Shown here: piece by piece, positions 7,883 through 15,817 of the stretch
How positions within the stretch are numbered: position 1 is the first letter of the stretch
Layout: each line of letters opens with the position of its first letter
Source: an uncultured Alistipes sp.
GTDB lineage: Bacteria; Bacteroidota; Bacteroidia; Bacteroidales; Rikenellaceae
Assembly: GCA_900546065.1 (NCBI GenBank)
Contig: URBK01000001.1
Coordinates: 1 to 64,000, forward strand
Direction: 5' to 3'
Length of the DNA stretch: 64,000 nucleotides
Notes under the pieces: model-generated
Told to the model about the DNA's origin: nothing
What the model saw: the letters and a program-made list of their open reading frames with translations, nothing else
Databases searched by the model: none
Translations under genes and position numbers: made by a program

Positions 7883-8794
7883 ATGAAACGTATATCCGTA
7901 CTCCTCGCGGCAGCGCTCTGCCTCCTTGCCGTCACCTCGTGCGACACATCCCACAAAGGCGTGCGAGGTGTCAGACACGTCATCCTCATCGGCCTCGACG
8001 GCATGGCATCACATACCTTCCGCGACGCCGACATGCCCACCTTGCGCTCCCTGATGGAGCAGGGAGCATGGACGCTGCGCTCGCGCAGCATACTCCCCTC
8101 GTCGAGCGCCTGCAACTGGGCCTCGATGTTCATGGGTGCAGGCCCCGAGATGCACGGATACAATACATGGGGCAGCAGCAAGCCCGACTTTCCCTCGATC
8201 GAGATCGGCCCCTACGGTATATTCCCCGCAATCACGGGTGTGTTGCGCGCACACGACCCCGAGATGCGCATGTGCGTCATGTACGAATGGCCCACGATCG
8301 GCGCCCTGATCGAGGGTGGGGCGGTAGATGTCTCGCGCAACGTACCATACGACGATACGCACGGCGAAGCCATCACCTCGCAGTTCATCAACTGCCTCGA
8401 CTCGCTGCGGCCCGAATTCTCGATCATAGTCTACGACTCGCCCGACCACGACGGCCACGCCTCGGGATGGGCCTCGCCACAATATATGGAGGCATTACAT
8501 ACCCTCGACGGGTACATCGCCCGCATCATCGAGGCGACCAAGCGCCTCGGGATGTACGACGAGACGGTCTTCATCGTCACGGCCGACCATGGCGGCACGG
8601 GAACGGGCCACGGCAGCACCTCCATGGAGGAGATGCAGACACCCTTCGTCATCTTCGGCCCGGGTGTGAAGCGCGGCCACGAGATAACCTCCGCCGTCAT
8701 GCGTTACGACACCGCCCCGACCATAGCCTACATCTTCGGCGCCGCATGCCCCGACGTATGGCGCGGCAAGGCCGTACGCGAGGCTTTCGAGTGA
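7883..8794 (+). CDS. Alkaline-phosphatase-superfamily (type I phosphodiesterase/nucleotide pyrophosphatase-like) lipoprotein
   Basis: 303 residues. A signal peptide ends in the lipobox AVTSC (Cys20), so it is probably a periplasmic or outer-membrane lipoprotein. The metal-site pattern of the alkaline phosphatase superfamily is present: GLDGM with Asp at the start, SSSACNWASMFMG holding the likely Ser nucleophile, SPDHDGHASG, and TADHGGTGTGHG. The short length fits phosphodiesterase/pyrophosphatase members more than sulfatases. The substrate cannot be told; phosphodiesters or phosphonates are possible. It stands alone behind its own promoter. Confidence 0.8.
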   Translation: MKRISVLLAAALCLLAVTSCDTSHKGVRGVRHVILIGLDGMASHTFRDADMPTLRSLMEQGAWTLRSRSILPSSSACNWASMFMGAGPEMHGYNTWGSSKPDFPSIEIGPYGIFPAITGVLRAHDPEMRMCVMYEWPTIGALIEGGAVDVSRNVPYDDTHGEAITSQFINCLDSLRPEFSIIVYDSPDHDGHASGWASPQYMEALHTLDGYIARIIEATKRLGMYDETVFIVTADHGGTGTGHGSTSMEEMQTPFVIFGPGVKRGHEITSAVMRYDTAPTIAYIFGAACPDVWRGKAVREAFE

Positions 8795-8880
8795 CGCCCG
8801 ACGCGGCGTCAGGCAACGCCGTCATGCTCCCATGCCCTCTCCGCACACTTTGGCAAGTCTTTTGCCCGTGATGCCGGAAA

Positions 8881-9822
8881 ATGCAGACAATGGAACAAAC
8901 CAAAGGATTCGATTACCGCCCCCATCTGGCGCTGCTGCTCTGCAACATCATCTGGGCGTGCGACTACCCCTTCTACAACATCGTCCTCGGACACTACGTC
9001 AAACCGCTGGCAATGGTCTCGGCATCGCTCGTGGCCGCGGCACTCCTCTCGTGGATACCAGCCCTCTGGCAAAAGGGTGAGAAGATCGACCGCAAGGATA
9101 TAAAATACATGTTTGCCGCGGCCATAATCATGGGCATACTGCGCAAACTGCTGCTCATGTACGGACTCTCGCGCACGTCGCCAATCGACGGATCGATAAT
9201 TGACACCATAGTTCCGCTGCTCGTGCTCATCATATCCGTCGCCTCGGGCATCGACCGCTTCTCGCGCGGCAAGGTCGCGGGGCTCGTCCTCGGCTTCCTC
9301 GGCGCCGCCGCCGTGGTCATATCCGGCGGCGACAAAACCCACCACGCAAACTCGGAACTCGTCGGCAACCTCATGATATTCCTCTGCGCCTGTGCAACGG
9401 CCGCATATATGGTGTGGTTCAAACACCTCGTCTCGAAGTATAAGGTCACAACCGTCCTCCGCTGGGTCTATACCATAGCCGCCATCTTCATGCTCCCCGT
9501 CGGCTTCCGCGACATCGTCACCACCGACTTCGCCGCAATGGATCTCAAGATAGCCCTCGCGGCCCTGTTCGTTCTGGTAGTCCCCACATACGGGCCCAAC
9601 CTGCTGCTCAACTACTCGCTGCGCTTCGTCGCACCGACCGTCACCAGCGTCTACACATATCTCCAGCCCGTGCTGGCCATAACCCTCTCGGTGCTCATGG
9701 GTCTCGACAAGCTGCAGCCCGACACGGTCCTCTTCGCCTTGTTGATATTCATAGGTGTGGGTCTCGTTCTGCACTCCTACGGCCGCACCTCGGCCCAGCG
9801 CCACGCCGCACCGCCCATATAA
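8881..9822 (+). CDS. EamA/DMT-family membrane transporter
   Basis: 313 residues with about ten hydrophobic segments arranged as two EamA repeats (roughly residues 10-145 and 160-300). The second repeat contains the usual YSLRFVAPTVTSVYTYLQPVLAI stretch. These carriers move metabolites such as amino acids or purines across the inner membrane, but direction and substrate cannot be read from sequence. Two ATGs nine bases apart (8881, 8890) could serve as the start. No promoter box is obvious in the 86-base gap before it, so it may be read from the upstream phosphodiesterase transcript. Confidence 0.82.
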   Translation: MQTMEQTKGFDYRPHLALLLCNIIWACDYPFYNIVLGHYVKPLAMVSASLVAAALLSWIPALWQKGEKIDRKDIKYMFAAAIIMGILRKLLLMYGLSRTSPIDGSIIDTIVPLLVLIISVASGIDRFSRGKVAGLVLGFLGAAAVVISGGDKTHHANSELVGNLMIFLCACATAAYMVWFKHLVSKYKVTTVLRWVYTIAAIFMLPVGFRDIVTTDFAAMDLKIALAALFVLVVPTYGPNLLLNYSLRFVAPTVTSVYTYLQPVLAITLSVLMGLDKLQPDTVLFALLIFIGVGLVLHSYGRTSAQRHAAPPI

Positions 9823-9858
9823 TCGGCCCTGTGCAACCCTCCGAAACGCTTTTTTACG

Positions 9859-9866
9859 TACCTTTA
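9859..9866 (+). promoter_or_regulatory. Probable -7 box for the PPC-domain gene
   Basis: TACCTTTA, one mismatch from TAnnTTTG, 22 bases before the ATG. Confidence 0.45.
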
Positions 9867-9888
9867 CATACGTAAAAACCTACGCCGT

Positions 9889-10329
9889 ATGGATTCGCAC
9901 AGACTCTATTCATACCGCTACGCCGACGGCCGCTATACCGTCAGCATAGCCAACCGCGCCTGCGTCGAGGAGGCCATAGCCGCCCTCTGCCGCGATCTGG
10001 GCATACGTTCGGCCGCCGTGAGCGGCATCGGCGCCGTGGACGAAGCGACACTGCGCTTCTACAACCCCGCGACAAAACGCTATGTCGACCGCCGTTTCGA
10101 GGAGCAGATGGAGATAGCGTCACTCGCAGGCAACGTCTCGCAGATGGACGGCAAGTGTTACCTTCACCTGCATGTCACGCTCGGGCGCGCCGACTATACC
10201 GCCTTGGCGGGACACCTGCTCTCGGCGCGCATCAACGGCGCGGGCGAGATCTTTGTCACACCCTTCGGGGCCGACACGCCGCGCCGGTACGATCCCGTCA
10301 CGGGGCTCAACATCTACGACTTTGAATAG
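9889..10329 (+). CDS. PPC/DUF296-domain protein
   Basis: 146 residues forming a single PPC (PCC) domain. It has the core AAVSGIGAVDEATLRFYNP, MEIASLAGNVSQMDG and LHLHVTLGRADYTALAGHLL, where the histidines of HLH and GHL match the metal-binding positions of bacterial PPC proteins. In plants the domain occurs with AT-hooks and binds DNA; stand-alone bacterial forms are small trimeric proteins of unknown role. No AT-hook is present here. It has its own promoter-like box and a terminator at 10359. Confidence 0.85.
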   Translation: MDSHRLYSYRYADGRYTVSIANRACVEEAIAALCRDLGIRSAAVSGIGAVDEATLRFYNPATKRYVDRRFEEQMEIASLAGNVSQMDGKCYLHLHVTLGRADYTALAGHLLSARINGAGEIFVTPFGADTPRRYDPVTGLNIYDFE

Positions 10330-10358
10330 CCCGTCGCGCACCGCCCGCACGGAATGAA

Positions 10359-10390
10359 GGGAACAGGACTCTCCGTCCTGTTCCCTCTCT
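10359..10390 (+). terminator. Terminator after the PPC-domain gene
   Basis: An 11-bp perfect stem (10359-10369 with 10375-10385), a 5-base loop, then a T-rich tract from 10387. Confidence 0.82.
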
Positions 10391-10595
10391 TTTTATACCT
10401 CACAATAATAGTCGGCTGCGACAACGGCATGAAGATAATCGCATGAGGTATTCAATATTCCGCACGGCAATCATACTCGTCAACGAGCAAATATCCAGCG
10501 CAGGATTAAAGCATTATATGCCGCATTGCGCACGGTAGTTAATCTCAAGGCCAATCATCCGCAAGGCATAAGGCTATATATACATACAAAAGAAA

Positions 10596-10618
10596 GGAGC
10601 TGTCGCGCGGACAGCTCC
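10596..10618 (-). terminator. Hairpin after rpsA
   Basis: A 9-bp perfect stem (10596-10604 with 10610-10618) and a 5-base loop, followed on the minus strand by a T-rich TTTCTTTT. Confidence 0.65.
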
Positions 10619-10663
10619 CTCCTTATACCCGCCTCAAGCGGGAACTATTTGCAAAGAGAAATT

Positions 10664-12466
10664 TTACTTCTTGTTGCGGTTGGCATCCTCCATGGCGGCC
10701 TTCAGCTCGGCCAGACCGGCGATGTCTCCCAGAGTGGTCTTCTCGATCGAAGCGTTGAGCTTCTTTACCGAAGACTTCGTAGCCTCGGCTGCGGCACGCT
10801 TCTCGGCCTTCTCTGCAGCCATCTCGGCACGCTTCGACTCCTCGAAGATGCGAGTGTGCGAGAGGGTGATGCGCTTGGTGGCCTTCGAGAACTCGATAAC
10901 CTTGAAGTCGGCCGTATCGCCCAGCTTGAGCGTCGTACCGTCCTCCTTTACGAGCTGACGTGCAGGAGCGAATCCGTCGATGTTGTCACCCAGCGATACG
11001 ACGGCACCCTTGTCGGTCATCTCGGTGATGGTACCCTTGTGGATGGTATCTACGGCATACTTGCTCTCGTACTCGTTCCACGGGTTCTCCTCGAGCTGCT
11101 TGTGTCCGAGGCTCAGACGGCGGTTCTCCTTGTCGATTTCAAGAACAACCACGTCGATATCGGCACCGATCTGCGTGAACTCGCTCGGGTGCTTTACCTT
11201 CTTGGTCCAGCTCAGATCCGAGATGTGGATCAGACCGTCGATACCCTCCTCGATCTCGACGAAGACGCCGAAATTGGTGAAGTTGCGAACCTTGGCCTTG
11301 CACTTCGTGCCCACGGGATACTTGGTCTCGATACCCTCCCACGGATCGGGCGTGAGCTGCTTGATGCCAAGCGACATCTTACGCTCCTCACGGTCCAGCG
11401 TAAGGATTACGGCCTCGACCTCGTCACCTACCTTGAGGAACTCCTGTGCCGAACGCAGGTGCTGGCTCCACGACATCTCCGATACGTGGATCAGACCCTC
11501 GACACCCGGTGCGATCTCGACGAAGGCACCATAGTCGGCCATGACGACAACCTTGCCCTTGACCTTGTCGCCAACCTTGAGGTTGGGATCCAGAGCCTCC
11601 CACGGATGGGGCGTAAGCTGCTTCAGACCCAGAGCAATACGCTTCTTCTGCTCGTCGAAGTCGATGATAACGACCTTGAGCTTCTGGTCCAGATGAACGA
11701 TCTCCTCGGGGTGGTTTACGCGGCCCCACGACAGGTCCGTGATGTGGATAAGGCCGTCCACACCGCCCAAGTCGATGAATACACCGTAGTTGGTGATGTT
11801 CTTGACGGTACCCTCGAGGATCTGACCCTTCTCGAGCTTCGACATGATGACCTGCTTCTGGGCCTCGAGCTCGGCCTCGATAAGAGCCTTGTGCGATACC
11901 ACGACGTTGCGGTACTCCTGATTGATCTTGACCACCTTGAACTCCATGGTCTTGTCGACATACATATCGTAGTCGCGGATGGGCTTCACGTCGATCTGCG
12001 AACCGGGCAGGAAAGCCTCGATTCCGAATACGTCGACGATCATACCGCCCTTGGTGCGGCACTTTACGTAACCCTTGATGACCTCGTCGTTGTTCAGAGC
12101 CTCGTTCACACGATCCCAGCTCTTGAGCTGACGGGCCTTCTTGTGCGAGAGAACCAGTGCGCCGCCCTTGTCCTCAACCGACTCTACGTAGACCTCTACC
12201 TTGTCGCCTACCTTCAGGTCGGGGTTGTAGCGGAACTCCGAAACGGGGATGATACCCTCGCTCTTGTAGCCGATGTTAACGGTAACTTCGCGCTTGTTGA
12301 TCTCGGTAACCGTACCCTCGACAACCTCGCCCACGGCGATGTTCGACAGGGTCTTGTCATAGGCCTCGGTTACGGCCTCCTTGTTCTGGCCACCGTAGAG
12401 ATCCAGATCGTTCTCATACGCATTCCAGTCGAAGTTCTCGTTTGCTACTTTCTTGTTTTCTTCCAT
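10664..12466 (-). CDS. rpsA: 30S ribosomal protein S1
   Basis: 600 residues. The N-terminal segment is acidic, followed by about six S1 (OB-fold) repeats. The later repeats show the signature G-x-V-x-x-(I/F)-x-x-(Y/F)-G-(V/A)-F-(V/I)-(D/E)-(I/L), for example TNYGVFIDLGG, ADYGAFVEIAPG and TNFGVFVEIEEG, each followed by GLIH(I/V)S or GLIHIT. A lysine/alanine-rich coiled tail of about 60 residues follows. S1 binds mRNA leaders and helps recruit them to the 30S subunit, which matters where Shine-Dalgarno sequences are rare, as here. It stands alone with its own promoter. A 658-codon open frame on the opposite strand is a shadow. Confidence 0.95.
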   Translation of the reverse strand: MEENKKVANENFDWNAYENDLDLYGGQNKEAVTEAYDKTLSNIAVGEVVEGTVTEINKREVTVNIGYKSEGIIPVSEFRYNPDLKVGDKVEVYVESVEDKGGALVLSHKKARQLKSWDRVNEALNNDEVIKGYVKCRTKGGMIVDVFGIEAFLPGSQIDVKPIRDYDMYVDKTMEFKVVKINQEYRNVVVSHKALIEAELEAQKQVIMSKLEKGQILEGTVKNITNYGVFIDLGGVDGLIHITDLSWGRVNHPEEIVHLDQKLKVVIIDFDEQKKRIALGLKQLTPHPWEALDPNLKVGDKVKGKVVVMADYGAFVEIAPGVEGLIHVSEMSWSQHLRSAQEFLKVGDEVEAVILTLDREERKMSLGIKQLTPDPWEGIETKYPVGTKCKAKVRNFTNFGVFVEIEEGIDGLIHISDLSWTKKVKHPSEFTQIGADIDVVVLEIDKENRRLSLGHKQLEENPWNEYESKYAVDTIHKGTITEMTDKGAVVSLGDNIDGFAPARQLVKEDGTTLKLGDTADFKVIEFSKATKRITLSHTRIFEESKRAEMAAEKAEKRAAAEATKSSVKKLNASIEKTTLGDIAGLAELKAAMEDANRNKK

Positions 12467-12549
12467 GATGTGGAAATTTTTTGCGATGCAATCGCTCGTT
12501 AAAAGGTTAATAATTCAGTTCTTGCGTCGCGCACGCGCGCAACGGCCTG

Positions 12550-12557
12550 CAAATATA
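12550..12557 (-). promoter_or_regulatory. rpsA -7 box
   Basis: TATATTTG on the minus strand, with ATTG (near -33 TTTG) 19 bases upstream at 12577-12580. It predicts a leader of about 80 bases. Confidence 0.6.
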
Positions 12558-12751
12558 GGTCAATTTCCGCAAACCGCAATATTTCCCGCCCTATTTTTTA
12601 CCTCCGCGCACAATATTTCGCCGCCAACGGCGCCCGGACGCAGAAAAATCATGTACATCTGTCTTTCAGCCGCCAGTTTTTCGATCTTTTACTTAGTTTT
12701 GGGCAGGATGCGCCTCGGCATAGCCAAATCCTGAAAAACTTTGTTTTTCTA

Positions 12752-12783
12752 TTTGTCTCTGCCCTCGGCTTTCACTATCTTTG
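12752..12783 (+). promoter_or_regulatory. Distal (copy 1) promoter of the MFS gene
   Basis: TTTG at 12752-12755, a 20-base spacer and TATCTTTG at 12776-12783: an ideal Bacteroidetes -33/-7 pair. Confidence 0.75.
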
Positions 12784-12867
12784 ATTTTATCTTAGACAGG
12801 AGGCGCCTCGGCATAGCCAAATATGAAAAACTGTATTTTTCGAAAAGTCTCTGCGCTCGGCTTTCAC

Positions 12868-12875
12868 TATCTTTG
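12868..12875 (+). promoter_or_regulatory. Proximal (copy 2) -7 box of the MFS gene
   Basis: TATCTTTG, 32 bases before the MFS ATG. The matching -33 position (12844-12847) reads AAAA instead of TTTG, so this copy looks weakened. Confidence 0.6.
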
Positions 12876-12907
12876 CGCGCCTTTAATTCGATTAAACGAA
12901 TCGAACC

Positions 12908-14149
12908 ATGCGTAACTCAAACATTCGGGACACGGCCGCAAAGAGATTCTCACCGGCCGTCAACAGCCTCAAGCACAGCATCGGAGAGTGGCTGCCCGTC
13001 ATAGCCCTCACATGCTCGGCCTTCATCTTCAACACCTCGGAGTTCATACCCATAGGACTGCTCTCGGACATAGCCGCCGACTTCCGCATATCGGAGTCGC
13101 ACGCCGGTATCATGATAACCGTCTACGCGTGGGCCGTAGCCCTCACGTCGCTGCCCCTGATGCTCATCTTCGCCAAGACCGAAAGCCGCAGGCTCGTCCT
13201 CGGCATCGTCACCCTCTTCGCCGCGAGCCATATCCTCTCGGGCATAGCGCCCGACTTCCACATGCTCATGCTCTCGCGTATGGGCGTGGCATGCGCACAT
13301 GCCATCTTCTGGTCGATAGTCACCCCGCTGGCCGTGCGCGTAGCCCCCGCAGGCAAGGGCTCCACGGCCCTGAGCATCGTCGTCGCCGGGTCATCCATAG
13401 CGCTGATCGTAGGCCTGCCCCTCGGCCGCGCGATAGGCATAGCCGTAGGATGGCGCATCACGTTCCTCATCATCGCCGCCATCGCCTTCGGTGTACTGGG
13501 ACTTCTGGCCGCAGTGCTCAAAAAGAGCCCCTCGGACAATAACTTCTCGCTGCGCAAACTCCCCGCACTGATCAAGACACCCTCCCTGTGGGGAATCTAC
13601 CTGCTCACACTCGTGGCCATATCGGGACACTTCACCGCATACAGCTATATCGAACCCTTCCTGTCGCGCATCGCCGACCTCGGCAACAACGCCATAACCG
13701 TCGTGCTGACACTCTTCGGCGCCGTAGGCCTCGTCGGCAGCTTCATCTTCTCGCGCCACTATAACAACAATGTCGAGACCTTCTTCAAGATGGCCGTCGC
13801 CGGACTCTGCTTCTGCCTGCTGATGCTGCTGCCCGCATCATGCACTGAGTGGAGCGCCTTCCTGCAGTGTATGCTGTGGGGGCTGTCGATCAACTTCTTC
13901 AACCTCTCGTTCCAGTCCGAGATCATACGCCACGCCCCGCAGGGCACCGCCGTCGCCATGTCCATATATTCGGGCATATATAATGTCGGTATCGGCACCG
14001 GAGCCCTTGTCGGCGGCTCGGTATGCGACGGAATCGGCATAAGATATATAGGGTATGTCGGAGGTGCCATCGCCCTCGCCGCCGTCATCTACTGCATCAG
14101 ACACGTAGTACCCGTACTGCGCCGCGCAACAGCCGGAGCGGAAATTTAA
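12908..14149 (+). CDS. MFS transporter of the sugar-efflux (SotB/AraJ-like) type
   Basis: 413 residues with about twelve transmembrane helices. The start NTSEFIPIGLLSDIAADF is characteristic of the drug/arabinose-efflux MFS subgroup (AraJ, SotB, YdhP), as are the helix 4-5 region SRMGVACAHAIFWSI and PLGRAIG. Such proteins export sugars or small drugs by proton antiport; the substrate is not predictable. Transcription probably comes from the two tandem promoter copies upstream. No repressor gene is adjacent. The next gene starts 195 bases on, behind its own -7 box. Confidence 0.88.
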   Translation: MRNSNIRDTAAKRFSPAVNSLKHSIGEWLPVIALTCSAFIFNTSEFIPIGLLSDIAADFRISESHAGIMITVYAWAVALTSLPLMLIFAKTESRRLVLGIVTLFAASHILSGIAPDFHMLMLSRMGVACAHAIFWSIVTPLAVRVAPAGKGSTALSIVVAGSSIALIVGLPLGRAIGIAVGWRITFLIIAAIAFGVLGLLAAVLKKSPSDNNFSLRKLPALIKTPSLWGIYLLTLVAISGHFTAYSYIEPFLSRIADLGNNAITVVLTLFGAVGLVGSFIFSRHYNNNVETFFKMAVAGLCFCLLMLLPASCTEWSAFLQCMLWGLSINFFNLSFQSEIIRHAPQGTAVAMSIYSGIYNVGIGTGALVGGSVCDGIGIRYIGYVGGAIALAAVIYCIRHVVPVLRRATAGAEI

Positions 14150-14269
14150 CCCCTGAAGCGCACGCCATACCGCACGGCGGCGCCACACGCAAACGCACGC
14201 AAAATACCCGCGGCAGAGACCGATTCGAAAAAACTTCAATCTTCGGGTTGTCCCTGCCGCGGCTTTTCG

Positions 14270-14277
14270 TATCTTTG
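14270..14277 (+). promoter_or_regulatory. -7 box for the oxidoreductase-like lipoprotein
   Basis: TATCTTTG, with GTTG (near TTTG) 19 bases upstream at 14247-14250. Confidence 0.62.
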
Positions 14278-14344
14278 TACACGGGAGCAGACCGGAACCC
14301 GATGTCTGCATGCCGAACCGACCGTAACCAAAACATCAAATACA

Positions 14345-15745
14345 ATGAAGATCCAAACTATCCTGACGCTGTGCGCGGCTGCAGCCCTCGGCGGCTGTGC
14401 GCAGCAGCAACCCGCCACACAACACTTCGACGGCAGCCGCGGCGAAGTGAAACTCCTGACGCTCGACCCCGGGCACTTCCACGCCGCCCTCGTACAGATG
14501 TACATGTACGATCAGGTCGACCCCACGGTATATGTCTATGCCCCCGAGGGTGAGGATGTGACCATGCACCTCGACCGCATCAAGCTCTACAACGAGCGTG
14601 CCGACAACCCAACGTCGTGGAACGAACAGGTATATACGGGCGCCGACTTCCTGCAGAAGATGATCTCGGAGCACCGCGGCAACGTCGTGGTACTCGCGGG
14701 CAACAACGGCAAGAAGACGGGATATGTCAAGGCGGCCGTCGATGCCGGAATCAATGTCCTTTCGGACAAGCCCATGGCCATCGACAGCAAGAACTTCCGC
14801 CTGATGGAGAGCACCCTCGACGAGGCGGCCGCAAAGGGTGTGCTCGTCTACGACATCATGACCGAGCGCTCGGAGATAAACAACGAACTGCAGCGTGTGC
14901 TGGTAGGCATGCCATCGTTATTCGGCGAGTTGGAGAAGGGTACGCCCGAAGATCCCGCCATCACCAAGGAGAGCGTACACCACTTCTTCAAATATGTTTC
15001 GGGGCAGCCGCTCACGCGTCCCGAGTGGTACTTCGATGTCGAGCAGCAGGGTGAGGGCATCGTCGACGTGACAACACATCTGGTCGACCTCGTACAGTGC
15101 ACCGTCATGCCCGAACAGCCCATCGACTACGCCTCGCAGGTAGAGATCACCTCGGCGCGCCGCTGGACCACCGACATACCCATCGACAAGTACCGTCTTG
15201 TCTCGGGCAAGGAGTCATATCCCGACTTCCTGAAGAAGGATATCGTCGACGACACGCTGCGTGTCTACTCCAACGGCGAGATAAACTACCGTCTGAACGG
15301 CGTGAACGTACGCGTCAGCGTCATCTGGAACTTCATGGCCGAGGTTGAGAACGAAGGCACGGGCGACACCCACTACTCCGTAGTCAAGGGCTCGAAGGCC
15401 GACGTCATGATACGTCAGGGTGCCGAGCAGGGATACAAGCCCATGCTCTACGTCGCCTGCAAGACGGACGACACGGCCGCCTTCGAAAAGGAGCTGCGTG
15501 CGTCTCTGGCCTCGATCGCAGACCGCTATCCGGGTCTCGACATCGAGCCCAGCGGCGAGAAGGAGTGGCATGTAATCGTTCCCGACGCTCTGGTCAAGAC
15601 GCACGAGACGCGCTTCAGTTCGGTGATGAAGGTCTACCTGCAATATCTCATCGACGGCAAGATACCCGACTGGGAGGTCTCGCAGATGAAGGCCAAGTAC
15701 TACACCACCACCGCTGCCCTCGAGGCCGCGCGCGCCGCGAAATAG
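14345..15745 (+). CDS. Gfo/Idh/MocA-like oxidoreductase lipoprotein
   Basis: 466 residues. The N-terminus is a lipoprotein signal with lipobox ALGGC (Cys18), so this Rossmann-type protein is exported, which is unusual for a dinucleotide enzyme. The Gfo/Idh pattern is recognisable in NVVVLAGNNGKKTGYVKAAVDAGINVLSDKPMAI (residues about 116-145), with the DKP corresponding to the EKP motif of this family. After that comes the C-terminal alpha/beta domain found in Bacteroidetes 'putative oxidoreductase' proteins. Some exported Gfo/Idh enzymes act on carbohydrates with tightly bound cofactor. The substrate is unknown; the convergent neighbour is a sulfatase, hinting at glycan degradation. Confidence 0.78.
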   Translation: MKIQTILTLCAAAALGGCAQQQPATQHFDGSRGEVKLLTLDPGHFHAALVQMYMYDQVDPTVYVYAPEGEDVTMHLDRIKLYNERADNPTSWNEQVYTGADFLQKMISEHRGNVVVLAGNNGKKTGYVKAAVDAGINVLSDKPMAIDSKNFRLMESTLDEAAAKGVLVYDIMTERSEINNELQRVLVGMPSLFGELEKGTPEDPAITKESVHHFFKYVSGQPLTRPEWYFDVEQQGEGIVDVTTHLVDLVQCTVMPEQPIDYASQVEITSARRWTTDIPIDKYRLVSGKESYPDFLKKDIVDDTLRVYSNGEINYRLNGVNVRVSVIWNFMAEVENEGTGDTHYSVVKGSKADVMIRQGAEQGYKPMLYVACKTDDTAAFEKELRASLASIADRYPGLDIEPSGEKEWHVIVPDALVKTHETRFSSVMKVYLQYLIDGKIPDWEVSQMKAKYYTTTAALEAARAAK

Positions 15746-15766
15746 CCCAAAAGCCAAATATCAACA

Positions 15767-15802
15767 AGAGGGGAGGATTCCACGCATGGAATCCTCCCCT
15801 CT
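15767..15802. terminator. 16-bp perfect inverted repeat between convergent genes
   Basis: A 16-bp perfect stem (15767-15782 with 15787-15802) with a 4-base loop, between convergent genes. No T-run follows on either side, so it may work as a barrier or 3'-end stabiliser more than a classical terminator. Confidence 0.65.
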
Positions 15803-15817
15803 GTTCATATCCCGCTG

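Larger units (their letters stand above)
10330..10663. other. Intergenic region between the PPC gene and rpsA
   Basis: 334 bases between convergent genes. It holds a plus-strand terminator (10359-10390) and a minus-strand hairpin after rpsA (10596-10618). The roughly 200 bases between them show no gene, tRNA or clear promoter. Confidence 0.6.
12692..12875 (+). repeat. Tandem duplication of a ~92-bp promoter-bearing block
   Basis: Two direct copies, about 12692-12783 and 12784-12875. The core GCGCCTCGGCATAGCCAAAT is identical in both (12710-12729 and 12803-12822), as is CTCGGCTTTCACTATCTTTG (12764-12783 and 12856-12875). The middle part has drifted. Each copy ends in a TATCTTTG -7 box. Confidence 0.88.
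12467..12907. other. Divergent regulatory region between rpsA and the MFS gene
   Basis: 441 bases without a gene. It contains the rpsA -7 box on the minus strand and the duplicated 92-bp promoter block feeding the MFS gene on the plus strand. Small open frames inside it follow the AT-rich promoter sequence and are not believed to be genes. Confidence 0.65.

Noticed and set aside
10526..12502. Open frame of 658 codons opposite rpsA
   Set aside because: Antisense to the repeated S1 domains; its apparent internal repeats simply mirror those of S1.
12692..12875. Insertion-sequence ends or attachment site
   Set aside because: The copies are direct and adjacent, carry promoter boxes, and there is no transposase or integrase in the window.
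15767..15802. Terminal inverted repeat of a small transposon
   Set aside because: The two arms are only four bases apart and lie between convergent genes; a transcript-end hairpin is the simpler reading.
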